A stretch of 64,000 nucleotides of DNA from Stenopsyche tienmushanensis (lineage: Eukaryota > Arthropoda > Insecta > Trichoptera > Stenopsychidae), in assembly GCA_008973525.1 (NCBI GenBank), contig WACJ01000098.1:992001-1056000 (forward strand), read 5' to 3'. How positions within the stretch are numbered: position 1 is the stretch's first letter; each line of letters starts with the position of its first letter. Shown here piece after piece: positions 1 through 12,942 of this stretch. Made by a program: the position numbers and the translations under genes. A model generated the notes under the pieces. The model saw only the letters and a program-made list of their open reading frames with translations. It made no database searches and was not told where the DNA came from.

Positions 1-540
1 TGACTAATTTAGGATATAAACTGTATGATTTCATCAATGCATTCATAATTATATGAAAAATATCTTAATCGTGCTTCAGATACTGTCGCATGTCGATAAG
101 TGCACATAAAAAGAAGCGACGAAAGAATAATTAATGATAGCATGGTGACCATGCGTTGCTATAGTTGGTCAGATTATTGACTCTTATTATTCAAATCTAA
201 ATTGTGAAAATCGTCTCTAGAACTAAAACGGCGTCGCGATAATGTTTCAATCAAGTATTTGGCGATGGTTCACAGCAATAAAGCTGAGTTTTTGCATCAA
301 TTCAGGATGAAACATGGGTTCATCACTTTACATTTGAGAGGAAGAACATGGGGATCTCCACGCTGAATCGAATTGTTTATTGGTCCATCTATTCGGGACC
401 ACATCAGCCCGCTTAACAAAAGTACATGACAAGGTGCAAAATCTAAATTTAATATCCTTATTTACAGGAACATGCTAATTTTCAACTTCGCTCTAATTTT
501 CAAGTGGCATAGGTATGAAATTAACTAGATTTGAGGGTGC
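1..540. other. Non-coding AT-rich DNA, nothing identified
   Basis: No open reading frame of note, no inverted repeats at plausible element ends and no similarity to other parts of the window were seen. It probably belongs to an intron or intergenic region. Confidence 0.4.
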
Positions 541-544
541 TTCC

Positions 545-690
545 GTGATAGTACATATCATAAAAAATGCCGCAAAAGGCCCTAAAAGAGGACGGAATGG
601 CCACAAGGTCTATGTGTGCAACCGGTCCGCTTTTCGGACCGCTGACGTGACGAATGAGCGTCTCGCGATCGGCCACCATACCTGAGCATA
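545..690 (-). repeat. LINE 3'-end fragment with CGGTCCG hairpin
   Basis: Read on the minus strand this block matches the segments at 15780-15895, 41280-41465 and 45840-45950. The shared order is GAGACGCTCATTC, then a GTCAGCGGTCCG/CGGACCG stem-loop, then CACACATAGACCTTGTGG and a TTTTAGGGC block. The copy at 45.7 kb joins this segment to a non-LTR retrotransposon C-terminal coding region, so I infer that this one is a 5'-truncated LINE insertion. The loop here is AAAAG and the stem is intact (stem-loop around 630-646). No coding part is retained. Confidence 0.6.
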
Positions 691-999
691 TCTATAGAAT
701 GATTACGAACTCTCATTATAAAACGAAATTTTTCGAAGAAGACTGATCGGGTGGGTTGTTTAAGTTTTAACGATGAAAATAGGGATTAGACAATTTGAAG
801 ATGTTAGAGCGAATGAAATTCTTGTATGTAATATTAAATCCGTATAACTAATTCAATATGTTTATACATATTTATTCATATTTTACATACATAGAATATA
901 ATTTAACAATCCTACAATTTTAACAAGCTGATTTGAGGAAAAATGCATATATTTTTTAGATGAATCTCATATAGTTGCGTTAGAACAAATTAAGTTTGA

Positions 1000-1215
1000 A
1001 CGTCACGAAAAATGCAACTCCAAGCGGTATTTGATCGGAAGGAAAAGAAGAATCATTTGTAGTATGTCTGTGTCCATTGCATACATCATAGATACGCTAT
1101 GCGCATGCGCCGCGCCGCTTAGATCTGTAGCTTGCCTTTTTTAATATATATTATACAAACACGGCTTCGTCTTATATTTTTAAATATAGGTTTGTTTAAT
1201 TAACGAACATACGGA
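1000..1215. repeat. Interspersed repeat with GCGCATGCGC core, copy 1
   Basis: This stretch resembles 20385-20545. Both contain a TCACaAAAAATGcAACTC-like segment, a CATAGATA(C/T) segment, the palindrome GCGCATGCGC followed by CGCCG-rich sequence, and then a TATATATTA(T/C)ACAA tract. The family could not be classified. The core is also the consensus palindrome bound by NRF-1-type factors, but in a repeated element that may be coincidence. Confidence 0.35.
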
Positions 1216-1239
1216 CATACATTTTTTTAATTATGAAAT

Positions 1240-4200
1240 TCCTTAATAAATATTTCAATCAATTTGGATTCAATGTGCTTTATCCGTTATCAAATAAAGG
1301 CAATCTCCATGGGAGACCTTTCTAGGTATAGGATTATTGCAAATAGGATTTTAAAATCGTCCACAAGCGGCCCTGAGTGACTATTGATCGCTTCAGTATC
1401 TATATTTATAATCCAGGAAATCAGAATAAACCCGGATCGGGACGATTGATAAGAAATATGCATATTTTTAGTCTCTCGAATGTATCGCCTTTGGTGAAAA
1501 TATTTTTTGCACAATATTTGAATTTTTTATGCACATTTCCTATGTTGTATTAAATACACATAGAATTACATGCAGATAATCTTCTAAAATAAGATATATT
1601 TTAGTTCTTGATTGCATTTCAATGCTTTCACCCTGGTGACCCACTGGGTGAGTGACTTAAAAAATAAAAATAAATTTATATATTATACAATATTTTTTAA
1701 AGACTATCTGATGATTCCATTCAAATTTGTCTTTATTTTCCTTTGGAATAGTTTATTAATTGGAACAATTATTTATGGGGGGAAAAATATATTCGATCAC
1801 TGCAGGATGTTATGAATCGTGTCTTCAGTTTTCAATAAATGATTCGATATTTCCAAGAAAAAAATGATGCAATAAAGAATCCAATGGAAGGTTCATTGTA
1901 TCATGATCGAAGATGAATCATAGGTTTTTTCCGGTAAAAATATGTTATGAATTAAGACGATCATTTTTCTTGACACCGGTGGTCCTTTTCTTGTTCAAAT
2001 ATACTACAGCATTCCATAAATTCGTTTTTAGCGGGTCATTATTTAGCTTTGATAAAAAAGAGCTACGTATCCGCCATGTAAATGCATGCAGAAATCATAA
2101 TATAGAATACCAAACCTTGTATGTAAGCAATCGTGACTACAATGCTTCGTTGGAAAAAAAACCTTTCCAAAACATGATGTTTCATTTAAGCTCTACAAAT
2201 GCCTTCGAAGAAAAAAATCATTGTTGTGCGATGACAAGAACATATTCAAGGCTAGATTTGAAGATTCATGTTTATGTATTGAGCTGGTGAGCCTTATTGT
2301 TGGAGCGGAGGATATGCTGAAAATGCAGAGTCATGACAAATTGCATTGAACTTGTACCACAATTTCAATTTTGGAGAAGCGCTGGTTTGCTCGCGGAATA
2401 TTGGGAATTCCGTACAAATATTCAAGCATTCGTCTATTGACATAAATCGATCATTTCGTTGTGAAAATCCCAAATCGGATTAAGGCAACATCAAAAAACT
2501 TGACGTCGTTGGGATTATCCAGTATTCTGATTTACGATTTTTAAAATTAATATATAAGGTTACTGCAGCTTCAGGTTGTAAATCTAAAGGCTTAAAGAAA
2601 TATTCGGTTAAATTAAAAATTACACGGTTATAAATATATCGATTCGATATGAGCATTGATCATGGTACAAAAGTCAATCTGAACCAACATCTATGCACGA
2701 TATTGGCAATTCACGAAAATGCACACAGTATTCGATGCACGTGCTCTTAACGATATCAAATATTTCAGGCAGACGATAGAATATTTCGTTTCGGTTTGCG
2801 CATTTAAAAGACTCATTCTGTGCACGCATTCCCCTAAAATTGCAGGTAAAAGGGATGAAAAATCATGAGGGCTCACGTGAAAATGTGCAGGGTTCGGGAA
2901 AAATGTGCATTTTACTTATCTCCAATGAAAGGGCATGAAATATCGCGAGGGGTGGCGAACACTCGCGTTAATAAATTGCATTTAATTTTTTTATGATGTG
3001 GAGTTAATATGGAAATTTATTTGGTCGCTCCCATTGGATATTTTTAGATTATTCCATTGGGATAGCAAGAAAATATTTATTTGTTATTAATCTGAGTTTA
3101 TTATAATGATCTAAGTCGTCTTTGACTGAATTCTCCTGTTATAGAAATTCTTTGGCTTAGAAGAAAAAAAACGAAGAAAGGCAGTATAAAATTAAAATCC
3201 GAAGAAAAAAGATCAGGAGATTAAGTTAAATGCAAAAATGAATCCTGTTCAAAGTCTTTAATTTTTTTAATGGTATTTTGTGCATATGAATGAGTCATGG
3301 TGCAAGATGACGTTGTGTCCATTGATGAGTTCCGAATTAATTCATTGGGTTCTTCTTCAATATCTCTAATTGTTGACATTAGACATCTTAAACAATTTAT
3401 TATTTGGCAGCAATTCAAAGCTAACGATCTCTTTAAATACAACAAAACGCACAAACTTTTCTTAGATGAAACCCATTTTAAACCACATTTTGTGATCGTT
3501 GCCCTTAATGAACCCATTGCCTTTTGCGTGTATTGCTTGAAAGAACTAAATTTATTTCAATCGAAACTAATAGAACATCGTTATCTAGTGTGTTAGGCAT
3601 CTTATAATTCAAAGGAAAAAACCAGTTGAATAATGATTGTTTAAAATAGCAAAAAATCATTGCAAAATCTGCGCCCTTTAATTTTTCTATAACTTTTTTA
3701 AACAGAAATGTGAAAACGGCACGTATTTTTGGCACTATCTATATAAACGCAAATGTTTTGGAAATGATAAAATACAGATTTATATGAATTATAGCAACAA
3801 AATAACTCTAATAGGATCACTTTTGGTACATATTGTATAAGAAGTAGAAACGCGGCATTGAACATAAAGCACTGTAGAGCGCTAGACGCCATATGTGCGT
3901 GCATACTCATCAAAGGGTTAAAATTTAGCTCTTCAGTATTATCATTTATAACCACAAATGTTTATCTGTTTATATAACCAAACATAAACAAACATTGGAA
4001 AACATATGAACGCGGACTGTTTGGTTGGTGCGGGCAGCGGTAGATGTTAGGCTAATTCTATTATAATGAATCAAATTGTTAAAAAAAACAGATAGCCTTC
4101 ATATCCAATTAAACGGTCTTAAATATGGACATTGAATAGGAAAATATTTTTTTATATTTTAAATTATTTTTAATCATCAAAAATGACGGAAGTCTAAATC

Positions 4201-5350
4201 CGAGTAGTTGATAGAAGTAGTAAAAAATTAACAATAAAAAAAAATCCAAAAACATCCTTTGCCTCATCAAATTGATTATATATATAGGCATGATGTTATG
4301 GTATTTTATGAAATCAGTCGACATCGTTTATTTTTACAAAATTGTACTTTTACAATCTTAATCGAATAGTGCTTAAAACTTCGACAAAAAATGTAGTTCT
4401 ATTCGATTATGTGATTACAGTAATTATATCTTAACCATTTTAGAGCTGAGTAAATAACAAGTTCCTGCATATCAATACAATTGAACTACGTGTACTATGA
4501 TTATTTGGGAAGTGTATGCATTTAAGTTTTGACCTTCGTCTATTTCGAGAGCAATACTTATCTATGAATCGAGTATTAAATCTGATCTTTCGTACGCTGT
4601 TTAGAGTCTAAATTTTAGGCAAATGCGAATTTGCTATGGCCTCATCCTCTGGGCTTTTTTCGCGTTTGCGTCATTGAATTTTTTCGCGGCGGATTATTAA
4701 AAAGCAACCCGATTAAAGAGCAATCTATTATTTTAATCTGCTCGGTTTAAATTACCCACATAACACTCTGACAGCATCATAATGCATGATGATGAGTTCA
4801 TGGAACACAGAATGCTGAACTCCGATAATGTATCTTCATTATACGGCAACAAAGTGAAACCTGCCACCGCATTATCGATATTTTTGTTCCGAAAACGGCG
4901 ATTATGAAGCACAAAGATACGCGCGGCTCCGGCTTAAACGCCAAATCTGATGGATGCTGCGGATGACATATGGGTATTTGTTGAAAATAAGTCTGAAATG
5001 TTCGTTCTTCGTGTGACGGTTTTGTTTTGACGTTCATATCAATTGTGTATCGGGGCGCTAAGCCGTCGTTTTATCACGAGGGCTCAAATGCTCCCCCATG
5101 TCAAACCATACAAAATATGACGACTCCAAATTAACTTTTTTTTTCAGGAGGATGGCTGGAACTGGTCGACTAGGCTTGGATTTATCAAAAACGATCTATA
5201 AATTTTATATTTATTAATTATAATAATAGTTCAATCAATATATCAATGTAGAATGTAGATTAGATTTGAACGGCTGTCATAATCAATTACTCATTTATTT
5301 GCATATAATTGATGCAAAAATATGCATTTTAATGTATCAAAGTACTTCTC
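1240..5350. other. About 4.1 kb of non-coding DNA, nothing firmly identified
   Basis: Only short open frames without recognisable domains occur here. Overlapping open frames on both strands at 3221-3596 were examined and match no family I know. The sequence TTAACCCTTTGATGAG (minus strand, ending near 3920) resembles the outer end of the piggyBac-like MITEs seen elsewhere and may be a lone element end. Otherwise the stretch is AT-rich with small GC-richer patches near 4.8-5.1 kb. Confidence 0.35.
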
Positions 5351-5654
5351 ATATACAGTACCGTTCAAAACTGTTCAAATGTTTTCCAAACGCTTCTTTA
5401 CGTATCGTTTTTTGTTGAATCACATCTATTTAGGCTATAAAATATAGTATTTCTATTATGTTTCATAATGTGTGAGTATAGATTTTATTGAAAGAAAAAA
5501 TAAGGCAAAAAATAAAAAAAAAACATTTGAACAGTTTTGTGCACACAGGTTTTTCTGTCGATATTTTTTTCAGCCCTCTGATTGATGAAACCTCTCAGCA
5601 AAAGCAACAAAAAACAAATGTGTCAGATAGCAGACCAAATTTTAGTTGATAACC

Positions 5655-5910
5655 AACTGTCATACATGGAAGCGGACAAATCATGGTATGGTTATGTTTA
5701 AAGGACTTGAATCCAATCGAGAACCTCTGATATCAAGTCAAATATGTCCTGGCTCGATATCCAACCCAAGCGTCTTCTTGTGGGGAGCTTTGGACTCGGT
5801 TCCAAAAGGAATGGGACAACATCGCTACGGAACAATGACAGAAGCTCATTTATTCAATGTCTAGTCGATTTCAAGTCGTAATTGACATAAAAAATGGCCC
5901 GACAAACTAC
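5655..5910 (+). pseudogene. Tc1-like transposase C-terminal fragment, frameshifted
   Basis: From 5700 the plus strand can be read as KDLNPIENL, then VKYVLARYPT, then ELWTRFQKEWDNIATEQ, and after one stop SRFQVVIDIKNG. This is the usual order at the end of Tc1-like transposases: the block around the third catalytic acidic residue (the E of NPIEN, codon 5718-5720), the ELW..xxEW helix and the closing Met-rich helix. At least one frameshift after PIEN and a stop near 5842 break the frame. The two upstream catalytic aspartates are missing. This is a dead fragment of the enclosing element. Confidence 0.75.
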
Positions 5911-5982
5911 TGAACAAAACTGTTCAAATGTTTTTTTCGACAAAAAGTGAAGTGAAAAGAAATGTTTGGAAAACATTTGAAC

Positions 5983-6619
5983 AAGACAACAGACATCAGA
6001 TAGCGACTGACTGGATTGGGGGTTCATTAATAATCAAACCCATTTCTTGCACTACTGTATGGTCTGTTCCGGGTTACCCAGGACTAGCCACACAAAGATT
6101 GTATACCAATGGAGGAGGAAGGACAAAGGTTCTAGACTTCTAGGGAATACTACCGCGGGTCCACTGCCACCACGAGTCCAATCTCAGTTTAAAAGGGGCT
6201 GCAACAGATGACGGACTGCAGGGGCTACTCCTTTCCCAAGGTACTCGTATCGGTTAAGTCATTCTAAGTACCTAGCCACGGAGACGAGTCGCCGTTCGAA
6301 CAGCCTAATGCCGTTCTCCCCTGTTTTCCTAGGCTGTTGAGGATAGTGGTAAGCCTTTGACATAGTCTCCACCAACTACTGTAATCGGCTGTTCCACACA
6401 CCCTTTTATGAATACACAGGGTGACCTGTGCACCCAACCCATATTAGCTGGGATACCCTAGCATCGTTTCATGAGTAAACCGACGAGGTCTCTTTCGCAC
6501 ACCTCTACTCCACATCATTAACCCAGGGGTTCAACCGTTGCCCACGGGCGTAAGATTGGCTCCCCTCCTCCCCACCCGTGGGTTTTATGGGTGAGCATCA
6601 CGAAGTCTAACACCCACCC
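5983..6619 (+). mobile_element. SINE-like repeat, copy A, with 15-bp target duplication
   Basis: A 637-bp insert sits in the right terminal repeat of the Tc1-like element. It is flanked by GGAAAACATTTGAAC (5968-5982) and GGAAAATATTTGAAC (6620-6634), one mismatch apart. The duplicated bases are transposon sequence, so they mark the insertion target. A duplication of this length without inverted repeats points to LINE-type target-primed reverse transcription. The insert begins with AAGACAACAGACATCAG, has a GC-richer body with CCACGGAGACGAGTCG, and ends in CACCCACCC, with no poly-A tail. Related copies lie at 52100-52690, 58595-59046 and 59066-59430. No protein is encoded. It could also be the non-coding 3' part of a LINE, but the copies share their 5' start, which favours a SINE. 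Confidence 0.7.
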
Positions 6620-6654
6620 GGAAAATATTTGAACAGTTTTGAGCGGCACTGTAG

Positions 6655-8770
6655 TTTCTAATTGACTTGGAATTAAAACTTCTAAGTTAGTACGATGTAT
6701 CTTTAAGATATTTTCATTTGAAATGTCCGATAATCGATCAGACTTTAAAGCGCGAAAGCTATGATTTTTTTATTTGATAATGTTTAAATAAGGTCCTTTC
6801 CTCATCGTTTTAATATTAATACAATAAGGACGGGCGTAAATCCTTTTGTAGCTTGGAGCAAAAATATCCAGATGTTAAAGCACTGTCACCTATTTAATTA
6901 ATAGTAAAATTCAAGAGAATTAAGGAGTGTCAGAGGGACAGAGAACAAAAATAAGAGCTTTTTTTAGTCCGATATGTATAATAAATATCTTGGCCAAAAA
7001 GAACGTGGCCTTTTCGCTGATCCGATAGCAAACGGACCCGCGTACATCCACGGAGGTGAACCCCAAAAGCTCCAATTTTACGTTATATTTTCAATTAAAT
7101 ATAGTCGAATATGAATTCGTTTAAAATTTTAAGTTAAGATTTATTTTGATACGGAAATTGAAGCCAAATTATACGTTTTCTGGAAACACATTGTTGCAAA
7201 AAATGATGACGCATTTAATAAAAATATTAAAATATTAAGAACGGTAAGTATTTTATTCAATAATTCCTTTTGAATTGACAATTTTGAAGTCATTTTGTTC
7301 TTATAAAATCGGACATTTCATATGTAAACATTTGATGTGCGCGAACAAAATCTGTCTTCGCTAATCTGAATGGCCGTTGATTATATTATATGTTTATAAA
7401 CTGTAGTATCTAATATTATTAATTTATTATTGAACATAACATAGAACAATATTGTTCAGTATTAACAAAGAGGGTAGCTTGTCTCTTGCAATAATAATGA
7501 AGACTACCATGTATCTAGATTCGAGAAAATTTTCTCATTATTGTCGTATTACGCTACCCCTGCGTTATATGGCAGCTTTTATTAGATAAATAGAGCTTTC
7601 AGAGCGTAATTTTCCAGTGCACTTTATTTCAAACGACGGCGATGCATTTTTATGACAATCGTAAACACTGCTATTTTATTCCAATGAAACAATCTGATAC
7701 ACTTCGATGAAATGCACTCCATCTACGAAGAGCTTCCGTTGTTTGAATTCCATACGATCGCATTGAACAGTAAATTTATTTTCGAAAAATCAGCAATGTT
7801 TGCGAATATGCGATAAATTTGCTGACGAAATTATTTGCCGTCTGTGCGAAATATGCAACTATTCAAGTATTGGTAGAAAGCTCTCAAATATACGCTCTGC
7901 AAGAGCTCAAGAGCTCAGGCTAACGATGCTGGCGGTATCAAAACATGTGCTTAATTCTTATACAAATTCGCATATGTGCATATTTCATGCTAAAGTATAT
8001 TTTATGTCAGTCTTTAAACATATTCCATGTCATGAAACGCTTGAATAAACGCCAAGTTTGATTATTTTTGTGTTTGGTAGAAAATGCTGAAATAACGCTC
8101 GTCTCCAACTTTCAGAATAAATATTTGGATTTGGCTTTGGAAAAAAGTTTTCGTCCGTATTGTAGTACATAATGAAACACCTTGTCGCCGTCTTTGGCTT
8201 CCTGGGCATACGTTGAGTGAGTAAGAAGATGCGAGGAATATTCAGTGTAGCATAGCCGGTCCATGGCTATGAAAGAGGCTGTATGGCAGGGAGGAGGCTT
8301 TAGGCTGGCGCTGACAGTAAGTGGATGTAAATCCGTAAGATAAATTGTGACTTGTGAGCGAACGATGTTGTCTGACTCCCGTCTTATGTACGTATTCCTC
8401 AGGCAACATCTCAAAATGATGTCCCTCCTCCTGAGGCAGTACGCTTTGTTACTGTGTCACATCCACCTCTTTACCTTTAAATCGGACCCAAATAATACAG
8501 GTACATTTTTGGCAGCAAGGCATCATTTTGACAGCCATTATTTTTTTTGGGCACTCAGACATTAGCATTTTTTAATAAAAATGAGCCAACAATGGACTTG
8601 CTGCTGGAAAAGTCTGTCTACAGAATAAATCTTGTCGAACGATATATATTATGTAATGTGATGAAATAGTTATAAATAAAGACGGAATGCAAATAAAAAT
8701 ACTTCCTTAAATACTATATAACATAAATATTTTAATGATTGGAATTATATACTAAGAGTTGGTATAATAG
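6655..8770. other. About 2.1 kb of non-coding DNA, nothing identified
   Basis: Mostly AT-rich sequence with short open frames (for example 7800-8048 on plus and 8112-8414 on minus) that show no domain or splice context. No terminal repeats or tandem repeats were noticed. Confidence 0.35.
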
Positions 8771-8771
8771 A

Positions 8772-8965
8772 TCAACCCTTTGATGAGAAATTCCGCATAT
8801 GCTGCGAATTGACTCGAATAATAAAGAAAGAGTATTTTTACACATTGAGTGCGGATATTAGTAAATCGGAAACAGATATGGATAGAATGTTTTGCTTCTC
8901 ATCATACATTCGTATATCGATAGCAATATCGTGCTGTAAAGTTATCCCTACACGTCTAAGTATTC
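8772..8965 (-). mobile_element. Decayed piggyBac-like MITE, copy e
   Basis: Reading plus, TCAACCCTTTGATGAG (a decayed TTAACCC end) is followed about 45 bases later by AGAAAGAGTATTTTTACAC and ATTGAG. After that come fragments of the 55.1 kb MITE read in reverse, ending near ATCGTGCTG. Only one end survives. The assignment rests on the shared order of the outer end and the AGAAAGAG block with the copies at 14.1, 24.9 and 55.2 kb. Confidence 0.45.
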
Positions 8966-8969
8966 TAAA

Positions 8970-10578
8970 ATATTATATTACAAAAAATGACCTATAACGC
9001 TTCATTTTCAATGCCAAAAATGTGTTTACCAATTTTTATTTAAAAAACTTGCATAAATTAATACCGATTTAAATAAAATGATGTTAATTTTTGTGTAATT
9101 TTTTTGTGCGAATTTTTAAATAAGTTTTCGAAGTTATGCGGTTTTTTATAAAGCAGTTTTTTAATTTTACAAACAGTATGTATTAAGATATTTTGGATAA
9201 AATAGGAAATAAATCATCAACACTAACCAAAATTTGGAAAAAAATTATAATTTGGCACCGTCTGAATTAAATTATAACCACGCCCTTTATTCTGGTTAAG
9301 ATTTTTGAAAAAAATGATTTCATTTTTTTAGCATTTTTTCGCCAAAATTCCGGTTTATATTTGAATCACCCTCGTATATTATATAAAATATTCGAATATT
9401 TTACCAATTTCATATTCGATATTCGAATGATTTATTTTACGAATATTTGGGAGCCTAAGTATTTTTCACAAATACACATTTGAATTTCTTAGATATAAAC
9501 CAAAATACGTATCGTACGGATTTAATAGCAACCATATATGAAATAAGACATTTGCGGCTATAGACGCGTATGGCCTGTGGTGATGGGCTCTCGGTTGCAT
9601 CTAAAGATGGAGGATGATAATGCTAAGAAGTATCTTAGATTTATTTTAGATTTGCATGTTTCATGAAACAAAATGCTGTTTTTTTTTGCAACAGTATGAC
9701 GATCAATTTTAAACTGAATGAATCGAAGTGACATTTTATTAACAGCGACGTGGTCAAGCTGTGTACAAAATTAACTAAGCCGATTTATTTTATTGAATGA
9801 TTTCATATTTTATTAAACATTTCGCATTCACGTTCCATTATGCATAATTAATTTGCGGTGTTAGGGATAAGCGCATTCCCTTCAGTCAAATGTACCCGGG
9901 GCGCATTGTTCATAGAGTTAACATGACATACGGTTAAATTAATGTCACGGAAAACAGATTTGGCGATGACAACATCGAAACGGCATAGAGATATTTGTTT
10001 TGCAGACATGGTATAACCAGGGAACATAAACACTCCCTAGCACGGTGTCTTTGACGCATCTTCCTTTGTCAATGCAACTTGATTGTATGCAATTTATTAA
10101 CAGTACCAGTTAGGTTCGTCTGAGGGACGGGTTTATTTGTCTACGGGGGTAGGTTGACGTTTATATGCAAAGCAATATGACATTTATACATATCAGCTGA
10201 GCACACAGGGTAATTGCTCAGAGTGACGTAATAAATTGCAATCGTTATTACATCGGGCTAAAAATTAAGCTTATGCACAATATGCATTGGCGCGATTGAT
10301 GCTGGTGATTTAAAAAAAAACGAGCCGAAATGAATTAGCCTAATGGAATGACATTATATGTAACTTCATGGTTGAAAACAAATTTTTAAATCCAATCATC
10401 GTAAATTAACTCAAAATTGGATCCCGATAAATGGATTGTAGCGTGTGGTATAAATACAGCGGCGCGATTATACTATTTAATGCATCGAGGACTCATCTTC
10501 TAGTTCGTATTATGAGATTGTGGGATAAATGCCGATATATTTGCGAATAAAATATTATCTTTTAATGCATAAAAAATA
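8970..10578. other. About 1.6 kb of non-coding DNA, nothing identified
   Basis: AT-rich sequence with poly-A and poly-T stretches. The GCGGCTATAGACGC motif near 9555 resembles the perfect palindrome GCGTCTATAGACGC near 18083, with TATGGC(C/A)CTG after both, so the two sites may derive from the same unknown repeat. The block at 9850-10260 is richer in GC and looks unique. Confidence 0.3.
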
Positions 10579-10822
10579 TTTTTTGTTTGTTCGTATGTAA
10601 TGCGCTGCCATACCGTTCATCAGATTACGATAAAATTTCGTTAACTTATTACTAAAGATTGCGCGAGTAACATAAGTATAGTTTAATATATACAAATGAA
10701 TTTTTGTTTGTTCGTATTTAATGCGCTTCCATACTGTTTATCCGATTGCGATAAAACTTTGTCAACTTACTGTTTACACTTGTGGAAATAACATAGGCAT
10801 AGTAAAATATTGTATGGATGCA
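10579..10822. repeat. Two tandem units of about 122 bp
   Basis: Both units begin TTTTTGTTTGTTCGTAT, continue TAATGCGCT(G/T)CCATAC(C/T)GTT, then GATT(A/G)CGATAAAA and AACTTA, and end AACATA(A/G)GTATAGT or its close variant. Unit one starts at 10579 and unit two at 10701. The units are diverged, so the duplication is not recent. A TTTGTTTGTTCGTA head is common in dispersed arthropod repeats, but I cannot name the family. Confidence 0.7.
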
Positions 10823-10824
10823 CC

Positions 10825-12940
10825 ATGTTGCTGCATATTGGTCTGGTGAAATAAAGTATTATGTAATGTATATTGTGACCTGAGCAAGTCCTCGTATTTT
10901 AATGATCATTCGCTGCTCAAAATTATTGAAAGACTTCCTGCTAAATCCAATCAATTATTTTGATTGCCGCAAGTTGATGAACATTAAATATCAACGAAAA
11001 CAGATCATACCTGCTAATATATTTATTATTTGAAGCACATTTCCTATCTTTCTGGGCTTAAATAATCATACCTTTTTTTTTTGCAAAAGTCAACGTTAAG
11101 CTCTTATTTTAAATAGCATCTATGATTTGGATGAAAGCTGTTGCCATTTTTAAACTTTAATTTGGATTATTATTTATACAAGTAAACGTCTAATGAGGTC
11201 TTTTTTGTCAATTTTTTTCATATATTTTAGTTTAAATTTAAACATAATTAATCTGCATGGCAATCAAGCGAATAATTAGACGATGGCTCCATACAAAAAT
11301 ACAGCTTTGTGCTGCACTGTTCATTTAGAACTATCGGCGTTATTTAGTATTGAAATGTATTTGATGATACGAGGTGGTTCAATATCGGCCAGTTGGCTTC
11401 GTCATCCTTCTAGCCCTTTAATCAAAATACATGTCCTATCGGTCAATATGAATAGACTTTGATTAATGCACTACACGTCACTCTCCGCAGTTTACAACCA
11501 ATTCGATAATTGAGATGTATTATTTGTAGGCTCAATACACAAAGCGGAGCTGGAAAACGAATGCGTCAATTCAGTCAATTATGCGCTGACAAAATATGTG
11601 AAAACGCTGAAAAGAGTTGTATGGATTTTAATGTTAAAAGGTGAGGTATGTGAAATCGCGTTGCACCCACATTTCATGAATTTCAAGCACGTCTTGTATG
11701 ATTATGGACTGCTGAATAAGTCATTAGATGACATTAAATGCGTATTATTTCCTGGTGACTAGTGTTTCATTATAATTTCAAATTGGAACACAGCGGGATT
11801 GATACGTTATGAAGATCAATTGAATTTATCTGACTTACAGACGGTAATTTGTAACGTTACATGCATATGTGAAAGGAGGAATATGAGATATTAGGCAAAA
11901 CCAGTTATTGTAATTTACAAATTGCTTTTGTTTATGAAGATGTGATCTCATTTTCGGATATAAAAAGAGCTCAATCTGAGGGAAGATAACATTTATTTTC
12001 ATATGAAATCTGATCTAATACATTGATTTATCTATACTATATTATTTCATTTTAAAATAATTCAATCAAGAGTTACAGAATTAAATTTAGGTCTTTTAAA
12101 ATCGGATATTTCATATAAAAATACTGAATATTTGGAACTAAATCATATTCAAACGTCAATAATTTGTCATTTTCATTGTATCGTTTATGCTTCCGTGGAA
12201 ACTCCCGGAAAATAAAGTTCAATTAGAGTCGATATAAATGGTTTGCTTGTTTATAGAATACGCATGAAAATCTAGGCTTTATTTCAGCATTATACGATAG
12301 TAAACTTTCAGCATGCACACACTGAACAAAAAAACAAATATACCCTAGAGCTTATGGCGATCGTGCAGTTGGAAAATTAGCAGTTACATTTAATTAGAAG
12401 ATATCGCTTTTCCAGGCTGTTTTCATATCGGCCATTCGATTTAAGCGCAAATCCCGTCGACTGTCGCACTTTAACGTCCCAATCGCTGAATTCGCTGCGA
12501 ATAAAATACGCTAATATATATTAATTAACACTAGAGTCCTAATTGTTAATTTGCATCCGGGAAACGGATGCGGTATTTGTTTTTCCAAATGAGGCGTTCA
12601 CGGACGGCGCTGGGAGGTATCTCACCCTTATGCCGGAAAATAGATATTTTTTTTAAATCGGAAAACGTACAAAATTTCCATTATCAAAGATAATTCCATG
12701 CTGATAGTGCGCCGCGGCAGAATTGCCGGATTAAAATGATCCGATTAGGTCGTACATATAGTCCCTAAAATGAGCGTTCATAAATACTGTTTGAGCCAAA
12801 GCACTCATGTAAATGTGATGTCATCAAATTAATTTCAACGTTATGAAATATAACTCTAGTGACATTTAAACTGTATTATAATGTTGTTCAATTTACAATT
12901 GTCGGAATATATATTAGTTTCGTGGAGTATATATGAGAAA
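10825..12940. other. About 2.1 kb of non-coding DNA, nothing identified
   Basis: No supported gene or repeat. The patch at 12400-12640 is GC-richer, with CpG-containing unique sequence, and could be regulatory, but nothing in it is diagnostic. Confidence 0.3.
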
Positions 12941-12942
12941 TA

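Larger units (their letters stand above)
5356..6651 (+). mobile_element. Degenerate Tc1-like DNA transposon with nested repeat
   Basis: The terminal inverted repeats are CAGTACCGTTCAAAACTG on the left and, reversed, CAGTGCCGCTCAAAACTG on the right. Each extends through TTCAAATxTTTTCC and is bordered by TA, the expected Tc1/mariner target. The TTCAAATGTTTT motif recurs in inverted form at 5522-5537 and again near 5920 and 5970, so each end has an outer and an inner copy, like the two-site IR/DR ends of some Tc1-like elements. A frameshifted transposase C-terminus lies between the ends. A SINE-like repeat (5983-6619) interrupts the right terminal repeat. The N-terminal DNA-binding region and most of the catalytic domain are absent, so the element cannot be autonomous. 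Confidence 0.85.

Noticed and set aside
2691..2876. 61-codon minus frame in AT-rich DNA
   Set aside because: Composition-driven, with no recognisable motif. Dozens of similar frames exist.
3221..3596. Overlapping open frames on both strands (98 and 99 codons)
   Set aside because: Neither reading shows a domain, repeat membership or splice context. Paired open frames like these arise by chance.
10579..10822. CRISPR-like array
   Set aside because: Only two long diverged tandem units with no spacers, in animal-type DNA.
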